A DNA stretch of 37,343 nt from positions 1 through 37,343 of the IMG/VR virus record IMGVR_UViG_3300042542_000790; one strand, written 5' to 3'. Both the position numbers and the translations under genes were made by a program. The notes beneath the pieces are model-generated. The model was given only the letters and a program-made list of their open reading frames with translations. It was not told the DNA's origin and made no database searches. This DNA is from a virus. Shown in pieces: positions 8,162-14,838 of this stretch. The number at the start of each line of letters is the position of its first letter. The first letter of the stretch is position 1.

Positions 8162-8175
8162 GAAAGGTTGGCAGG
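8162..8175 (+). repeat. 14-bp motif, upstream copy near primase start
   Basis: GAAAGGTTGGCAGG lies in the 52-bp gap between the VRR-NUC nuclease stop and the primase-helicase start. It overlaps a small dyad TGGCA-GGT-TGCCA (8169-8182 region). Its exact inverse copy is at 6083-6096. Position just ahead of the primase gene suggests an operator or origin-protein site; this is inference. Confidence 0.5.
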
Positions 8176-8182
8176 TTGCCAG

Positions 8183-8533
8183 TTATCTCAGGAGATCGTT
8201 TGCGTCTTGGACTGAGCGGGCGATCCCTGCGATGCCACCGGCGCCTTGCACGGTGTTCAGCCATGCGTGCTGCTCTGGCCGGATGCGCCCGGTGGGGGTC
8301 TTCACTTCGATGCTGGTGAACACCGCCACCTGACTGCCGACCATCCCGGGGGTGATGGTGATGATGCGCCAGCCGATCAGATCAGCGGAGCCGCGTGCGA
8401 GTCCGAACTGCACGGGCCGGCCGGTGCGTGGATCGGGCAGCTGGCCGACTTGATTGCGAAAGAGGCGCAGATCGGAACGGGTGCCGAGTGCTAGGCGGAT
8501 CTGCTGTTGGAGGGTGGTCTCAGCATTTGCCAC
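8183..8533 (-). CDS. VRR-NUC domain nuclease
   Basis: A 116-aa single-domain protein of the PD-(D/E)XK VRR-NUC family. The signature is intact: an N-terminal E in AETTLQQQIR, GSADLIG supplying the Asp, SIEVKT supplying the E-x-K, then QHAWLNTVQGAGG and a terminal helix. Such stand-alone VRR-NUC proteins are common in phages beside helicases and may process branched replication intermediates. It overlaps the end of the SF2 helicase by 14 nt and sits 52 nt before the primase gene. The exact substrate is unknown. Confidence 0.88.
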   Translation of the reverse strand: MANAETTLQQQIRLALGTRSDLRLFRNQVGQLPDPRTGRPVQFGLARGSADLIGWRIITITPGMVGSQVAVFTSIEVKTPTGRIRPEQHAWLNTVQGAGGIAGIARSVQDANDLLR

Positions 8534-9896
8534 GCGCCTGATGGATCCGATACGCCCAGCCAGGAGCGTAACCGCGTTCTTTGGCGAGGGCGAGTAGTTG
8601 GGGCAGGGTGCGGGCTGCCTGGCGTTGCCGTTTGGCGTGATCGCGTTCTGCGATGCGCTGTTGCACTGATTCGCGCTTCAGTTCTTTCAGCTCGCCCATG
8701 AGCTGCTGAATCTTGCGCGATTTGATCGGCGCACACTGCGCACCGCACACCGGGCAGATCGGCGCGGGCTTGAATGCTGCGTAGCACTCTGGGCATGTGC
8801 GGACTGATGGGGCTGGTGTGCCGCGGCCACCGCGGACGATGCCTTCGGCCAGGCTCCACTCGCGCGGATCATCCGGGAATCCATGGCGGGTGACATTACC
8901 AACGTGATCCAGGATCAGTGCTGCATCCTTGCCGGGAGCCGGGCGCAGCACGCGGCCCACCTGCTGTAGGTAGAGGCCGAGCGATTGCGTGGGCCTGAGC
9001 AGGATCGCGCAGCTAGCGGCTGGCACATCGAAGCCCTCGCTCACCACATCCACGGTCACGAGCACACGCACGATGCCAGCGGCGAAATCAGCCACCACCT
9101 GATCGCGGGCGTCAGTGCCACCCAGCAGCAGCGCTGCGCTGATCTTGGCCGTCTTAAATGCGTCGCACACTGAGACGGCATGAGCGACATTGCAACAGAA
9201 CGCGATGGCCTGCTGTCCTGCAGCCAGGCGCTGATAGTGGGCGATGGCGTCACCCGTGACTGTGGGCCGATCCATGGCAGCTGCAGCCTGATCGTTGGCG
9301 TAATCACCAGCGCGGCGCTTAACCGCCGATAGATCAGCCACGACAGGCGGCGCATAGATCCGCGCGGCAGATAAGAAGCCCCAAGAGGTGAGATCAGCCA
9401 CCGATGGACCGAGCACCAGTTGATCGAACGCCTCGCTTAGGCCGCGGCCATCTAGGCGGCATGGCGTGGCTGTGACGCCTAGGCGATAGGCATCAAACCA
9501 GTGGTTGAGGATCTGCCGCCAGCTGCCAGCTGCTGCGTGGTGCGCTTCATCGATAATCACCAGCGATGGCTTCCATGCCATGCGGGATAGGCGCCGCACG
9601 AGCGTCTGCACGGATGCGATCTGCACCGCGTGATCGGATGCGGGATGGCCTGCGGCGATGGTGCCGTGCTCGAGGCCAGCCCATGCGAGCTTGCTGCTGG
9701 TCTGGTGGATCAGCTCACGGCGATGCACAAGGATCAGCACCTGCCGGCCACGTGCTGCAGCTTGCGCGGCGATGCTGGTCAGGATCACGGTCTTGCCGCC
9801 ACCAGTCGGGAGACATAGCAGCGGTGCCTTGGCGCCCTGCTGCATGGCGGAGCGCAGATCGCTGATCGCTAGCTGCTGGTAATCCCGCAGATTCAT
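8520..9896 (-). CDS. DEAD/DEAH-box SF2 helicase
   Basis: A 458-aa superfamily 2 helicase (SSL2/RadD-like). It shows an N-terminal Q-like motif LRDYQQLAI, Walker A PTGGGKT (30-36), DEAH box IIDEAHH (about 114-120), GVTATPCR (motif III) and QQVGRVLRP (motif VI). A C-terminal zinc module CPECYAAF...CPVCGAQC precedes a basic coiled-coil tail. ATG 9896 is chosen over a longer frame-open start at 10055: it forms an ATGA overlap with the upstream gene stop, and family members begin with this LRDYQ. It likely works with the VRR-NUC nuclease and primase in replication or recombination. Confidence 0.9.
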   Translation of the reverse strand: MNLRDYQQLAISDLRSAMQQGAKAPLLCLPTGGGKTVILTSIAAQAAARGRQVLILVHRRELIHQTSSKLAWAGLEHGTIAAGHPASDHAVQIASVQTLVRRLSRMAWKPSLVIIDEAHHAAAGSWRQILNHWFDAYRLGVTATPCRLDGRGLSEAFDQLVLGPSVADLTSWGFLSAARIYAPPVVADLSAVKRRAGDYANDQAAAAMDRPTVTGDAIAHYQRLAAGQQAIAFCCNVAHAVSVCDAFKTAKISAALLLGGTDARDQVVADFAAGIVRVLVTVDVVSEGFDVPAASCAILLRPTQSLGLYLQQVGRVLRPAPGKDAALILDHVGNVTRHGFPDDPREWSLAEGIVRGGRGTPAPSVRTCPECYAAFKPAPICPVCGAQCAPIKSRKIQQLMGELKELKRESVQQRIAERDHAKRQRQAARTLPQLLALAKERGYAPGWAYRIHQARGKC

Positions 9897-10225
9897 AGCG
9901 GCAGTTCCAGCTGGGTACCGTCTGCGGGTGCACCATGCATGGCGATCTGAGCCATCGTCACAGCGCGGCGCTGCTGATCGTATGCAGGTCGTGCAAAGCC
10001 GAGCTGGTACAGGTGCAGATCGTTCTGCAGCAATGACACGGCTACTGCACGCCACGATGGCGCACGGCCGGATGCTGCCACCTTGGCTGGCACTTCATCG
10101 GGAATCTCGTGCGAATAACAACGGGCTTGCCACGTCCGCACGTATTCCGAGACTCGCTCTGTAGCGCACCTCCCAGGACTGAATGGCTCTGTCTGCTTGG
10201 CGGTTCGCCAGAATCCGTTGCTCAT
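9893..10225 (-). CDS. Small protein homologous to the C-terminal domain of the IbrA-like protein
   Basis: A 110-aa protein beginning MSNGFWRTAKQTEPF. It contains YVRTWQARCYSHEIPDEVP and then SWRAVAVSLLQNDLHL, ending with LGFARPAYDQQRR. This last part aligns by eye with the C-terminus of the IbrA-like protein at 11427-12743 (SWKRFAITVLKNDHTC...LGLAP....QQRR). I recall such proteins as frequent companions of DUF3440/IbrA genes in phages. It overlaps the upstream companion gene by 131 nt and the helicase start by 4 nt (ATGA). Function unknown; it may bind the same partner as the IbrA-like tail. Confidence 0.75.
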   Translation of the reverse strand: MSNGFWRTAKQTEPFSPGRCATERVSEYVRTWQARCYSHEIPDEVPAKVAASGRAPSWRAVAVSLLQNDLHLYQLGFARPAYDQQRRAVTMAQIAMHGAPADGTQLELPL

Positions 10226-10520
10226 CGGTCAATAGCCCCCAGGCTTGTCGTGTAATGTCTTCAGGGCATCGCAAGGCGAGAGCACAGGCTGCGTGCCCAA
10301 TCCATGCTTTGCGGTTCAGGTTGTAGTCAGTCAATGCATTGATGCAACTGTTGGGCCACTCCACGGTGACCCGTTGCATATAGCGCCCGTAAAGGCGGTG
10401 ATTACCGGTGAAGATCACGGCCCTTTGCAGGAAGAGGCGGCGATTGGCCACCTCGCCCCACATGTTGAAACCGATCTCTTCCCAGGTTTCAATGGGCAAC
10501 CAGATCCTCTTCAGCTTCAC
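10095..10520 (-). CDS. IbrA/IbrB-associated conserved phage protein
   Basis: A 141-aa protein with conserved-looking blocks: IETWEEIGFNMWG, AVIFTGNHRLYGRYM, WPNSCINALTDYNLNRKAW, IGHAACALALRCPEDITR and LANRQADRAIQSWE. I recognise this type as a frequent neighbour of PAPS-reductase/ParB pairs in phages but know no function. Start: TTG 10526 gives two more residues, but GTG 10520 is preceded by GGAGGA (10534-10529) with ideal 8-nt spacing, so I chose it. The start lies inside the end of the cupin-ParB gene. The 3' end overlaps the next gene by 131 nt in a different frame, which is unusually long. Confidence 0.72.
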   Translation of the reverse strand: MKLKRIWLPIETWEEIGFNMWGEVANRRLFLQRAVIFTGNHRLYGRYMQRVTVEWPNSCINALTDYNLNRKAWIGHAACALALRCPEDITRQAWGLLTDEQRILANRQADRAIQSWEVRYRASLGIRADVASPLLFARDSR

Positions 10521-11430
10521 GTTCAAGATCCTCCGTCACGCTGTCAATCTGCTCAACATCCCATGCTTTACTGAAATCCTTGCCAAGGAACAGAGACGCA
10601 AGGCCGGTCACCTGCTTAAGGCGCAGCAGTTCATCAGGACTCATGCCGATGTGCTTGCAGATCCATGCGTCGCCCTTGCCCATCTCGATCAGCTCGGCAA
10701 CGATCACGCTCATCAGTTCGATGTTGTGCGAACCACGGGCGCGGTTGTGACGGATGGTTGACGCCATTCGGTCGTGCAGCTCTTTGCGAAGCACAACCAC
10801 GGGCAAGCGTCCGCCTTCGCGTTCGCGTATTCGCTGGCTGTTCTTCAGCGTCAAATATCGGTGAAAACCGTCAACGACCACATATAGGTCACGTTCGGCA
10901 TCATGCACGACAACGACAGGTTGTGTGTAGCCGTCTTCCCAAATCGATGTTTCGAGTAGTGCCATTTCAGGCGGCGCCACAGAGTTGGGGTTGTAATCGT
11001 TGGCGGTAACTTTCTCGATAGGAATACTGCGGACAGAGTAGACCGGGGATCGCCAAGGGTAAGAATCGTTCTCATCGTGCAGTTCGTCGCCTTTAAGGGG
11101 TGGATTGAAAACACAGATCAATGTTGTAGGCTCTAACGCTTCAAACGTGTGGGCATCGTGCTTGTCGAGCACGTATGTCACATCAGGGCCAATGTCTGTA
11201 ATTTCCTGTGTTGCCTCGTTAATCAGCACGCCTTTGCCGCTAACGCAGTAACAGGTTTCAAGGTGGTGCTGATAGTGCCAACGATGCGGCTTGCCGGGGT
11301 GAATGACGGTTTTGGTCATGCTGTAGCCCATGCCGTCGGTTTCAACGACAAGCCGATGGCTGGTGAAACCACCACGCGGGCATTGCACAACGCGGTCATC
11401 AGGGAGCCGAGCGGCGTTCAGGATCTTCAT
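10489..11430 (-). CDS. EctC-like cupin fused to IbrB-type ParB domain
   Basis: A 313-aa two-domain protein. Residues 1-125 match ectoine synthase (EctC, a cupin): MGYSMTKTVIHPGKPH, HYQHHLETCYCVSGKG, TYVLDKHDAHTF and CVFNPPLKGDELHDEND. Residues at E58, Y86 and H94 fall where EctC has its iron ligands, and Y53, C106, F108, E116 and H118 fit its substrate pocket, at one-residue offset from the Paenibacillus enzyme as I recall it. Residues 130-313 are a ParB/IbrB domain: VTANDYNPNSVAPPEM, VVVDGFHRYLTL and STIRHNRARGSHNIELMS. It follows the IbrA-like gene with an ATGA overlap. No other ectoine genes are present. Function unknown; a small-molecule sensing or modifying cupin attached to a ParB-type nucleotide-binding fold is the inference. 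Confidence 0.85.
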   Translation of the reverse strand: MKILNAARLPDDRVVQCPRGGFTSHRLVVETDGMGYSMTKTVIHPGKPHRWHYQHHLETCYCVSGKGVLINEATQEITDIGPDVTYVLDKHDAHTFEALEPTTLICVFNPPLKGDELHDENDSYPWRSPVYSVRSIPIEKVTANDYNPNSVAPPEMALLETSIWEDGYTQPVVVVHDAERDLYVVVDGFHRYLTLKNSQRIREREGGRLPVVVLRKELHDRMASTIRHNRARGSHNIELMSVIVAELIEMGKGDAWICKHIGMSPDELLRLKQVTGLASLFLGKDFSKAWDVEQIDSVTEDLEREAEEDLVAH

Positions 11431-12743
11431 TTGGAGGAACGGTTGAGAACTTGGCTGTACTTGCGTTGGATTGATCTTTGGCGGCGCTGCTGTTCTTGCG
11501 TTGGCGCCAGGCCAAGGTATTTGCAGGTGTGATCGTTCTTAAGCACGGTGATAGCAAACCGTTTCCAGGACGTGACCATGCTGTTGTGGCATGGCAGGTC
11601 ATCCAGATGATCAGGAGGAACCTTGATCACGACACGGCGCAGATTGTTGCCACCGTGACGCGTTGTGCCATTGATATAGAAGCGAATGCCAATACGGCCG
11701 AGAGCTTCAATGATGGATTCAGGAAGACCGCGCCCCACCCTGCCCCAGTAACGGATTGACTGAATGAAGCGCTGCTTAAAATTTGCGCTTGATTGATCGG
11801 GCAGCGTTGCCAGCAAGAACTTGACAAACGATTTCCACGTATGGCCAGCCGGCAGCCTGAAGGATTTGTAATCAAGCTGTTTGCCATATGTGGCCATGAA
11901 GTTGGCACCGCCGACCCTGGCGCAAAGTCTGGCCCAGATCTGCGGGTCGATTACCCGATACATGGCGAGGCTGGATTTGGACTCTGACATAAACGGCGAG
12001 GCAACCCGCATCTTTTTAATGGGGATACCAGCCATGTAGAACACGTCATAAAGCTTGTTGTAATCCCAACCAAACTTGGCGTTAGCGGTCCAGATGTCCT
12101 CTGTGCGCCAGTCATAGATCGGATAGCAGTTGTAGGTATGCGCCGTGTTTTTTTTGGTCCACATGCGGCCGAGCATGGTTTCCTTGTCTTGGTTCAGGAT
12201 CGCCCTAAACCGGTTCAGTGATTCAACGGTGCGGATACCGATCAAGTTGGCGCAGGGCTCGCCTTGGCTGTACCACTCCGCAAACATGTCCCAGAAGGTG
12301 GCGTAGTCCATGTTTTCAATGAACAGATCGCCAAAGGGATGGTTCTGCAGGTTAACGATGTAATCCTGCTGCGGCATGGGGCGAATCCAGCGGTGGCGAT
12401 CAGCCTCGCCCCAGCATTGCCAGTCAATCTCGTAAGAGCTGACGGTGCATGGCAGGGTGATGGGCAGACAGCACCAGTAGATGTCGAGGATGTCTCGATT
12501 GGCTTCGAGAATGCGATGCATAAACTCCTCGCTGTGGTTGTAGTTGGCTTCGTTGTCCATGATCTGGACGCCAACCTTGACCGGCAGCTGCCGCTCTCGT
12601 ATGTAGTCGCAAACGAGATTTAAGAGAACGCCGCTGTCCTTGCCGCCAGAGAAGGAGACGTAGACGCGCGTGAAGTGGGCAAAGATGAAATCAAGCCGCT
12701 CTATAGCGGCGTCGTAGACGGATTGTTCGAGGTACTGGCGCAT
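11427..12743 (-). CDS. IbrA-like phosphoadenosine phosphosulfate reductase-family protein (DUF3440)
   Basis: A 438-aa PP-loop protein. VSFSGGKDSGVLL places the ATP-pyrophosphatase P-loop SGGKDS at residues 32-37. YPIYDWRTEDIW and LIGIRTVESLNR are typical of the PAPS reductase/IbrA group. The C-terminal region ending SWKRFAITVLKNDHTCKYLGL matches the DUF3440-type tail. IbrA was first described with IbrB as a regulator of E. coli immunoglobulin-binding genes, and phage homologues are common; the chemistry is not established. PP-loop relatives include sulfate reduction enzymes and DndC of DNA phosphorothioation. It is the first gene of the leftward block, divergent from the exonuclease gene, and overlaps the cupin-ParB gene by ATGA. 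Confidence 0.88.
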   Translation of the reverse strand: MRQYLEQSVYDAAIERLDFIFAHFTRVYVSFSGGKDSGVLLNLVCDYIRERQLPVKVGVQIMDNEANYNHSEEFMHRILEANRDILDIYWCCLPITLPCTVSSYEIDWQCWGEADRHRWIRPMPQQDYIVNLQNHPFGDLFIENMDYATFWDMFAEWYSQGEPCANLIGIRTVESLNRFRAILNQDKETMLGRMWTKKNTAHTYNCYPIYDWRTEDIWTANAKFGWDYNKLYDVFYMAGIPIKKMRVASPFMSESKSSLAMYRVIDPQIWARLCARVGGANFMATYGKQLDYKSFRLPAGHTWKSFVKFLLATLPDQSSANFKQRFIQSIRYWGRVGRGLPESIIEALGRIGIRFYINGTTRHGGNNLRRVVIKVPPDHLDDLPCHNSMVTSWKRFAITVLKNDHTCKYLGLAPTQEQQRRQRSIQRKYSQVLNRSSK

Positions 12744-12770
12744 GGTGGGTGCCGTGGCAAGCCGAACCTA

Positions 12771-12820
12771 GCAGCATCTGGCCGTAAGTGCTAGCATCTG
12801 ATCGCAACTCGCAGCATTTT
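12771..12820. promoter_or_regulatory. Three 10-mers at exact 20-bp spacing in the divergent intergenic region
   Basis: GCAGCATCTG (12771-12780), CTAGCATCTG (12791-12800) and GCAGCATTTT (12811-12820) start exactly 20 bp apart, about two helical turns. They lie between the divergent IbrA-like and RecE-like genes, ending right before the exonuclease ATG at 12821. The phasing suggests an operator bound cooperatively by one repressor or activator controlling both directions. No convincing sigma-70 boxes were found in this 77-bp gap. Confidence 0.5.
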
Positions 12821-13657
12821 ATGGAAAACGCCGACTATCACCGGCATTGGGCGGTGAGTAAGTCCGGCCTTGATCAGATCGCTAAAAGCCCGCTGCACTA
12901 CTGGGCGCGGTACTTAGATCCTGATCGGGTTTGGCCTGAGCCGACCCCAGCCATGCGTCTTGGCACGGCGCTACACACGCACGTGTTGGAGCTGAGCAAG
13001 TGGGACGAGCAGATTGCCGTTGCACCTAGCGACATCAATCGCCGCACCAAGGAAGGGCGCGAGCAATGGGCAGCGTTTGAGGCTGCAGCTAAACGCAAAA
13101 CGGTGATTACCGCCGACGATGCCGCGCAAGTGATGGCCATGGGCCGTGCTGTGCTGCGCCACCCTGCTGCAGCGATGCTGCTTGGGCTGCCGGGCAAGGC
13201 TGAGACCACGCACATGTGGACGGATGCCAGCACCGGGCTTGAGTGCAAATGCCGGCCGGATTGGCTGACAGATGACGGCAGCATCGTGGTTGATCTCAAA
13301 ACCACGAAAGACGCCAGCCCGCGAGGGTTCAAGCAAAGCGTTGCCAACTATCGCTACCACGTGCAGGCCGCTTGGTATCTGCACGGGCTTGAACAGGCCA
13401 CCTGCAAGCGCCCCGATCAGTTCATCTTCATCTGCGTCGAATCAAGTGCGCCCTATGCGTGCGCCGTGTACGCCGCCGATGCGGAGATGATCGAGCGCGG
13501 GCACGATCAGGCCATGCGCGATTTGGCGAAATTGGCGGTTTGCAAGGCCGCTGATCACTGGCCGAGCTACAGCGAGCAGATCGAAACGCTCAGCCTGCCC
13601 GGTTGGATGACGGGCGCCACAGGCCAGCAGCAGACCACTGAGATCGAGACCTACTAA
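12821..13657 (+). CDS. RecE/exodeoxyribonuclease VIII-like exonuclease
   Basis: A 278-aa PD-(D/E)XK nuclease of the RecE type. HWAVSKSGLDQIAKSPLHYW at the N-terminus is the family hallmark. MRLGTALHTHVLE gives the motif with the conserved His. Asp and the ExK-equivalent appear in LECKCRPDW and IVVDLKTTKDAS, followed by YRYHVQAAWYLHGL. It would resect dsDNA 5' ends to load the RecT-like annealing protein next door. ATG 12821 is preferred over GTG 12788, because homologues begin close to YHRH and the 11 extra residues run through the phased repeats. The stop abuts the next ATG as TAATG. Confidence 0.87.
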   Translation: MENADYHRHWAVSKSGLDQIAKSPLHYWARYLDPDRVWPEPTPAMRLGTALHTHVLELSKWDEQIAVAPSDINRRTKEGREQWAAFEAAAKRKTVITADDAAQVMAMGRAVLRHPAAAMLLGLPGKAETTHMWTDASTGLECKCRPDWLTDDGSIVVDLKTTKDASPRGFKQSVANYRYHVQAAWYLHGLEQATCKRPDQFIFICVESSAPYACAVYAADAEMIERGHDQAMRDLAKLAVCKAADHWPSYSEQIETLSLPGWMTGATGQQQTTEIETY

Positions 13658-14328
13658 TGGATCCACAATCAGCCATCACCACCCAGCCCACCGGCTCAGT
13701 GTTCTCTGGCATCCAAGCCTTCGAGGATGCCCAGCGCATCGCCAAGGCACTGGCCAGTAGCACGTTGATTCCGCCTCAGTTCCAAGGGCAGCAGGGATTT
13801 GCCAATTGCCTGGTGGCGCTTGAGATTGCAGGCCGGATGGGCATCAGTCCATTCCTAGCCATGCAGCATCTGCACGTGATCCACGGCCGCCCCAGCTGGA
13901 GTAGCAGCTTCATCATTGCGATGGTGAATGGCTGCGGCAGGTTCAGCCCATTGCGGTTTGAGCTCAGCGGTGAGGGCGACTCGCTCGCCTGCTATGCCGT
14001 GGCCACTGATCTTGCCAGCGGTCAAGAGCTGAAGGGTCCCACCATCACGATGGCGATGGCCAAGAAGGAAGGATGGGCGACCAAGAGCGGCAGCAAGTGG
14101 CTGAGCTTCCCTGAGTTGATGATCCAATACAGAGCCGCTGCGTTTTGGGGCCGTCTGTATGCCAGCGACATGTTGCTAGGGATGCAGAGCCAAGAGGAAG
14201 TGGTGGACGTGGAGCCCGTCACCGTCACCGAGACCAGCGTGGCGGATCTGAACGCTGCCATCGCTCAGCCGGTGCCACCGGCACCCGTTGCAGCACCCGT
14301 TGAGGCGGATCAGGATGAACTCTTCTAG
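13657..14328 (+). CDS. RecT-like single-strand annealing protein
   Basis: A 223-aa protein whose body reads FANCLVALEIAGRMGISPF, LAMQHLHVIHGRPSWSSSF, IIAMVNGCGRF, TITMAMAKKEGW and YRAAAFWGRLYASDML, the pattern of phage RecT-family recombinases. These anneal complementary single strands during recombination. It overlaps the RecE-like gene stop by one base, giving a classical exonuclease-annealase pair. The C-terminus is Pro/Ala-rich and ends EADQDELF, an acidic tip with terminal Phe similar to SSB protein-interaction tails. RecT family is likely; a more distant annealing family is the alternative. Confidence 0.8.
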   Translation: MDPQSAITTQPTGSVFSGIQAFEDAQRIAKALASSTLIPPQFQGQQGFANCLVALEIAGRMGISPFLAMQHLHVIHGRPSWSSSFIIAMVNGCGRFSPLRFELSGEGDSLACYAVATDLASGQELKGPTITMAMAKKEGWATKSGSKWLSFPELMIQYRAAAFWGRLYASDMLLGMQSQEEVVDVEPVTVTETSVADLNAAIAQPVPPAPVAAPVEADQDELF

Positions 14329-14506
14329 TTACCTCACCGCCACGCAGGTGGCGCAGCGTTGGGGGTTGCACCCTGACACGCTGAAACGATGGCGTGATGC
14401 GGGCAAGGGTCCGCCGTATTTCCGCACGCCCGGTTTCGTGCTCTACCCCCTGGCCGAGGTGGAGCAATACGAACAGGCCAACACCATCAACCCCGAGAAC
14501 AAATGA
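14315..14506 (+). CDS. Helix-turn-helix (MerR/excisionase-like) DNA-binding protein
   Basis: A 63-aa protein with YLTATQVAQRWGLHPDTLKRWRDAGKGPPYF, the HTH_17/MerR-like fold of phage excisionases and small regulators, and a terminal wing VLYPLAEVEQYEQ. ATG 14315 is used instead of the upstream 14288 start because it fits the domain edge; it overlaps the RecT-like stop by 14 nt. No integrase is present, so a regulator of this operon or of the adjacent phased repeats is more likely than an excisionase. Confidence 0.78.
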   Translation: MNSSSYLTATQVAQRWGLHPDTLKRWRDAGKGPPYFRTPGFVLYPLAEVEQYEQANTINPENK

Positions 14507-14838
14507 GCTTCAAGTTCAACCTAAGCATCTTCAAATCCACCAAGCCCGAGAGCAAGGTGGATTTCAGCGGAATGATGAACGTGAAGGTCGAGGAGCTCGA
14601 CGCCTTCTGCGCGTTCGTGATGAGCCAGACGCCGGATCAGTACGGCTCGGTGCAGGTGCCTATCACCGGCTGGAAGAAGACCAGTCAGAAGGGTGTGGCG
14701 TATGTGAGTGCTGTAGCCCAGCCTCCCCGTGATTGGGTGCCGCCTGCTGCTGCTCAGGCTGCTCAGGCCGCTTCCCAGAATCTGGCGACCGCCATGGATG
14801 GAGTGGTGACCGAGATCGTGGAAGTCGATCTGTTCTAA
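14503..14838 (+). CDS. Recombination-operon protein with SSB-like C-terminal tip
   Basis: A 111-aa protein joined to the HTH gene by an ATGA overlap. Residues 1-75 look like a beta-rich domain (MSFKFNLSIFKSTKPESKVDF, YGSVQVPITGWKKTSQKG, VAYVSAVAQPPRDW) that could be an OB-like or nucleic-acid-binding fold. An Ala/Gln-rich linker follows, then the tail EIVEVDLF, resembling the acidic SSB tip. A single-stranded DNA-binding role fits the neighbours, but I cannot confirm the fold. Its stop overlaps a convergent minus-strand gene by 4 nt. Confidence 0.65.
   Translation: MSFKFNLSIFKSTKPESKVDFSGMMNVKVEELDAFCAFVMSQTPDQYGSVQVPITGWKKTSQKGVAYVSAVAQPPRDWVPPAAAQAAQAASQNLATAMDGVVTEIVEVDLF

Noticed and set aside
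10489-11430. Ectoine biosynthesis as an auxiliary metabolic function
   Set aside because: Only the EctC-like domain is present and it is fused to ParB; no EctA, EctB or EctD, so osmolyte synthesis is unlikely.
12147-12155. Second A AAA AAC-type slippery run in the IbrA-like gene
   Set aside because: Phase is right for -1 slippage, but the shifted frame reads only about eleven residues before a stop and no known family uses it; an eight-A homopolymer is enough explanation.
14315-14506. Excisionase implying a lysogenic phage
   Set aside because: The fold is excisionase-like, but no integrase or repressor is present, so a regulator is the safer call.
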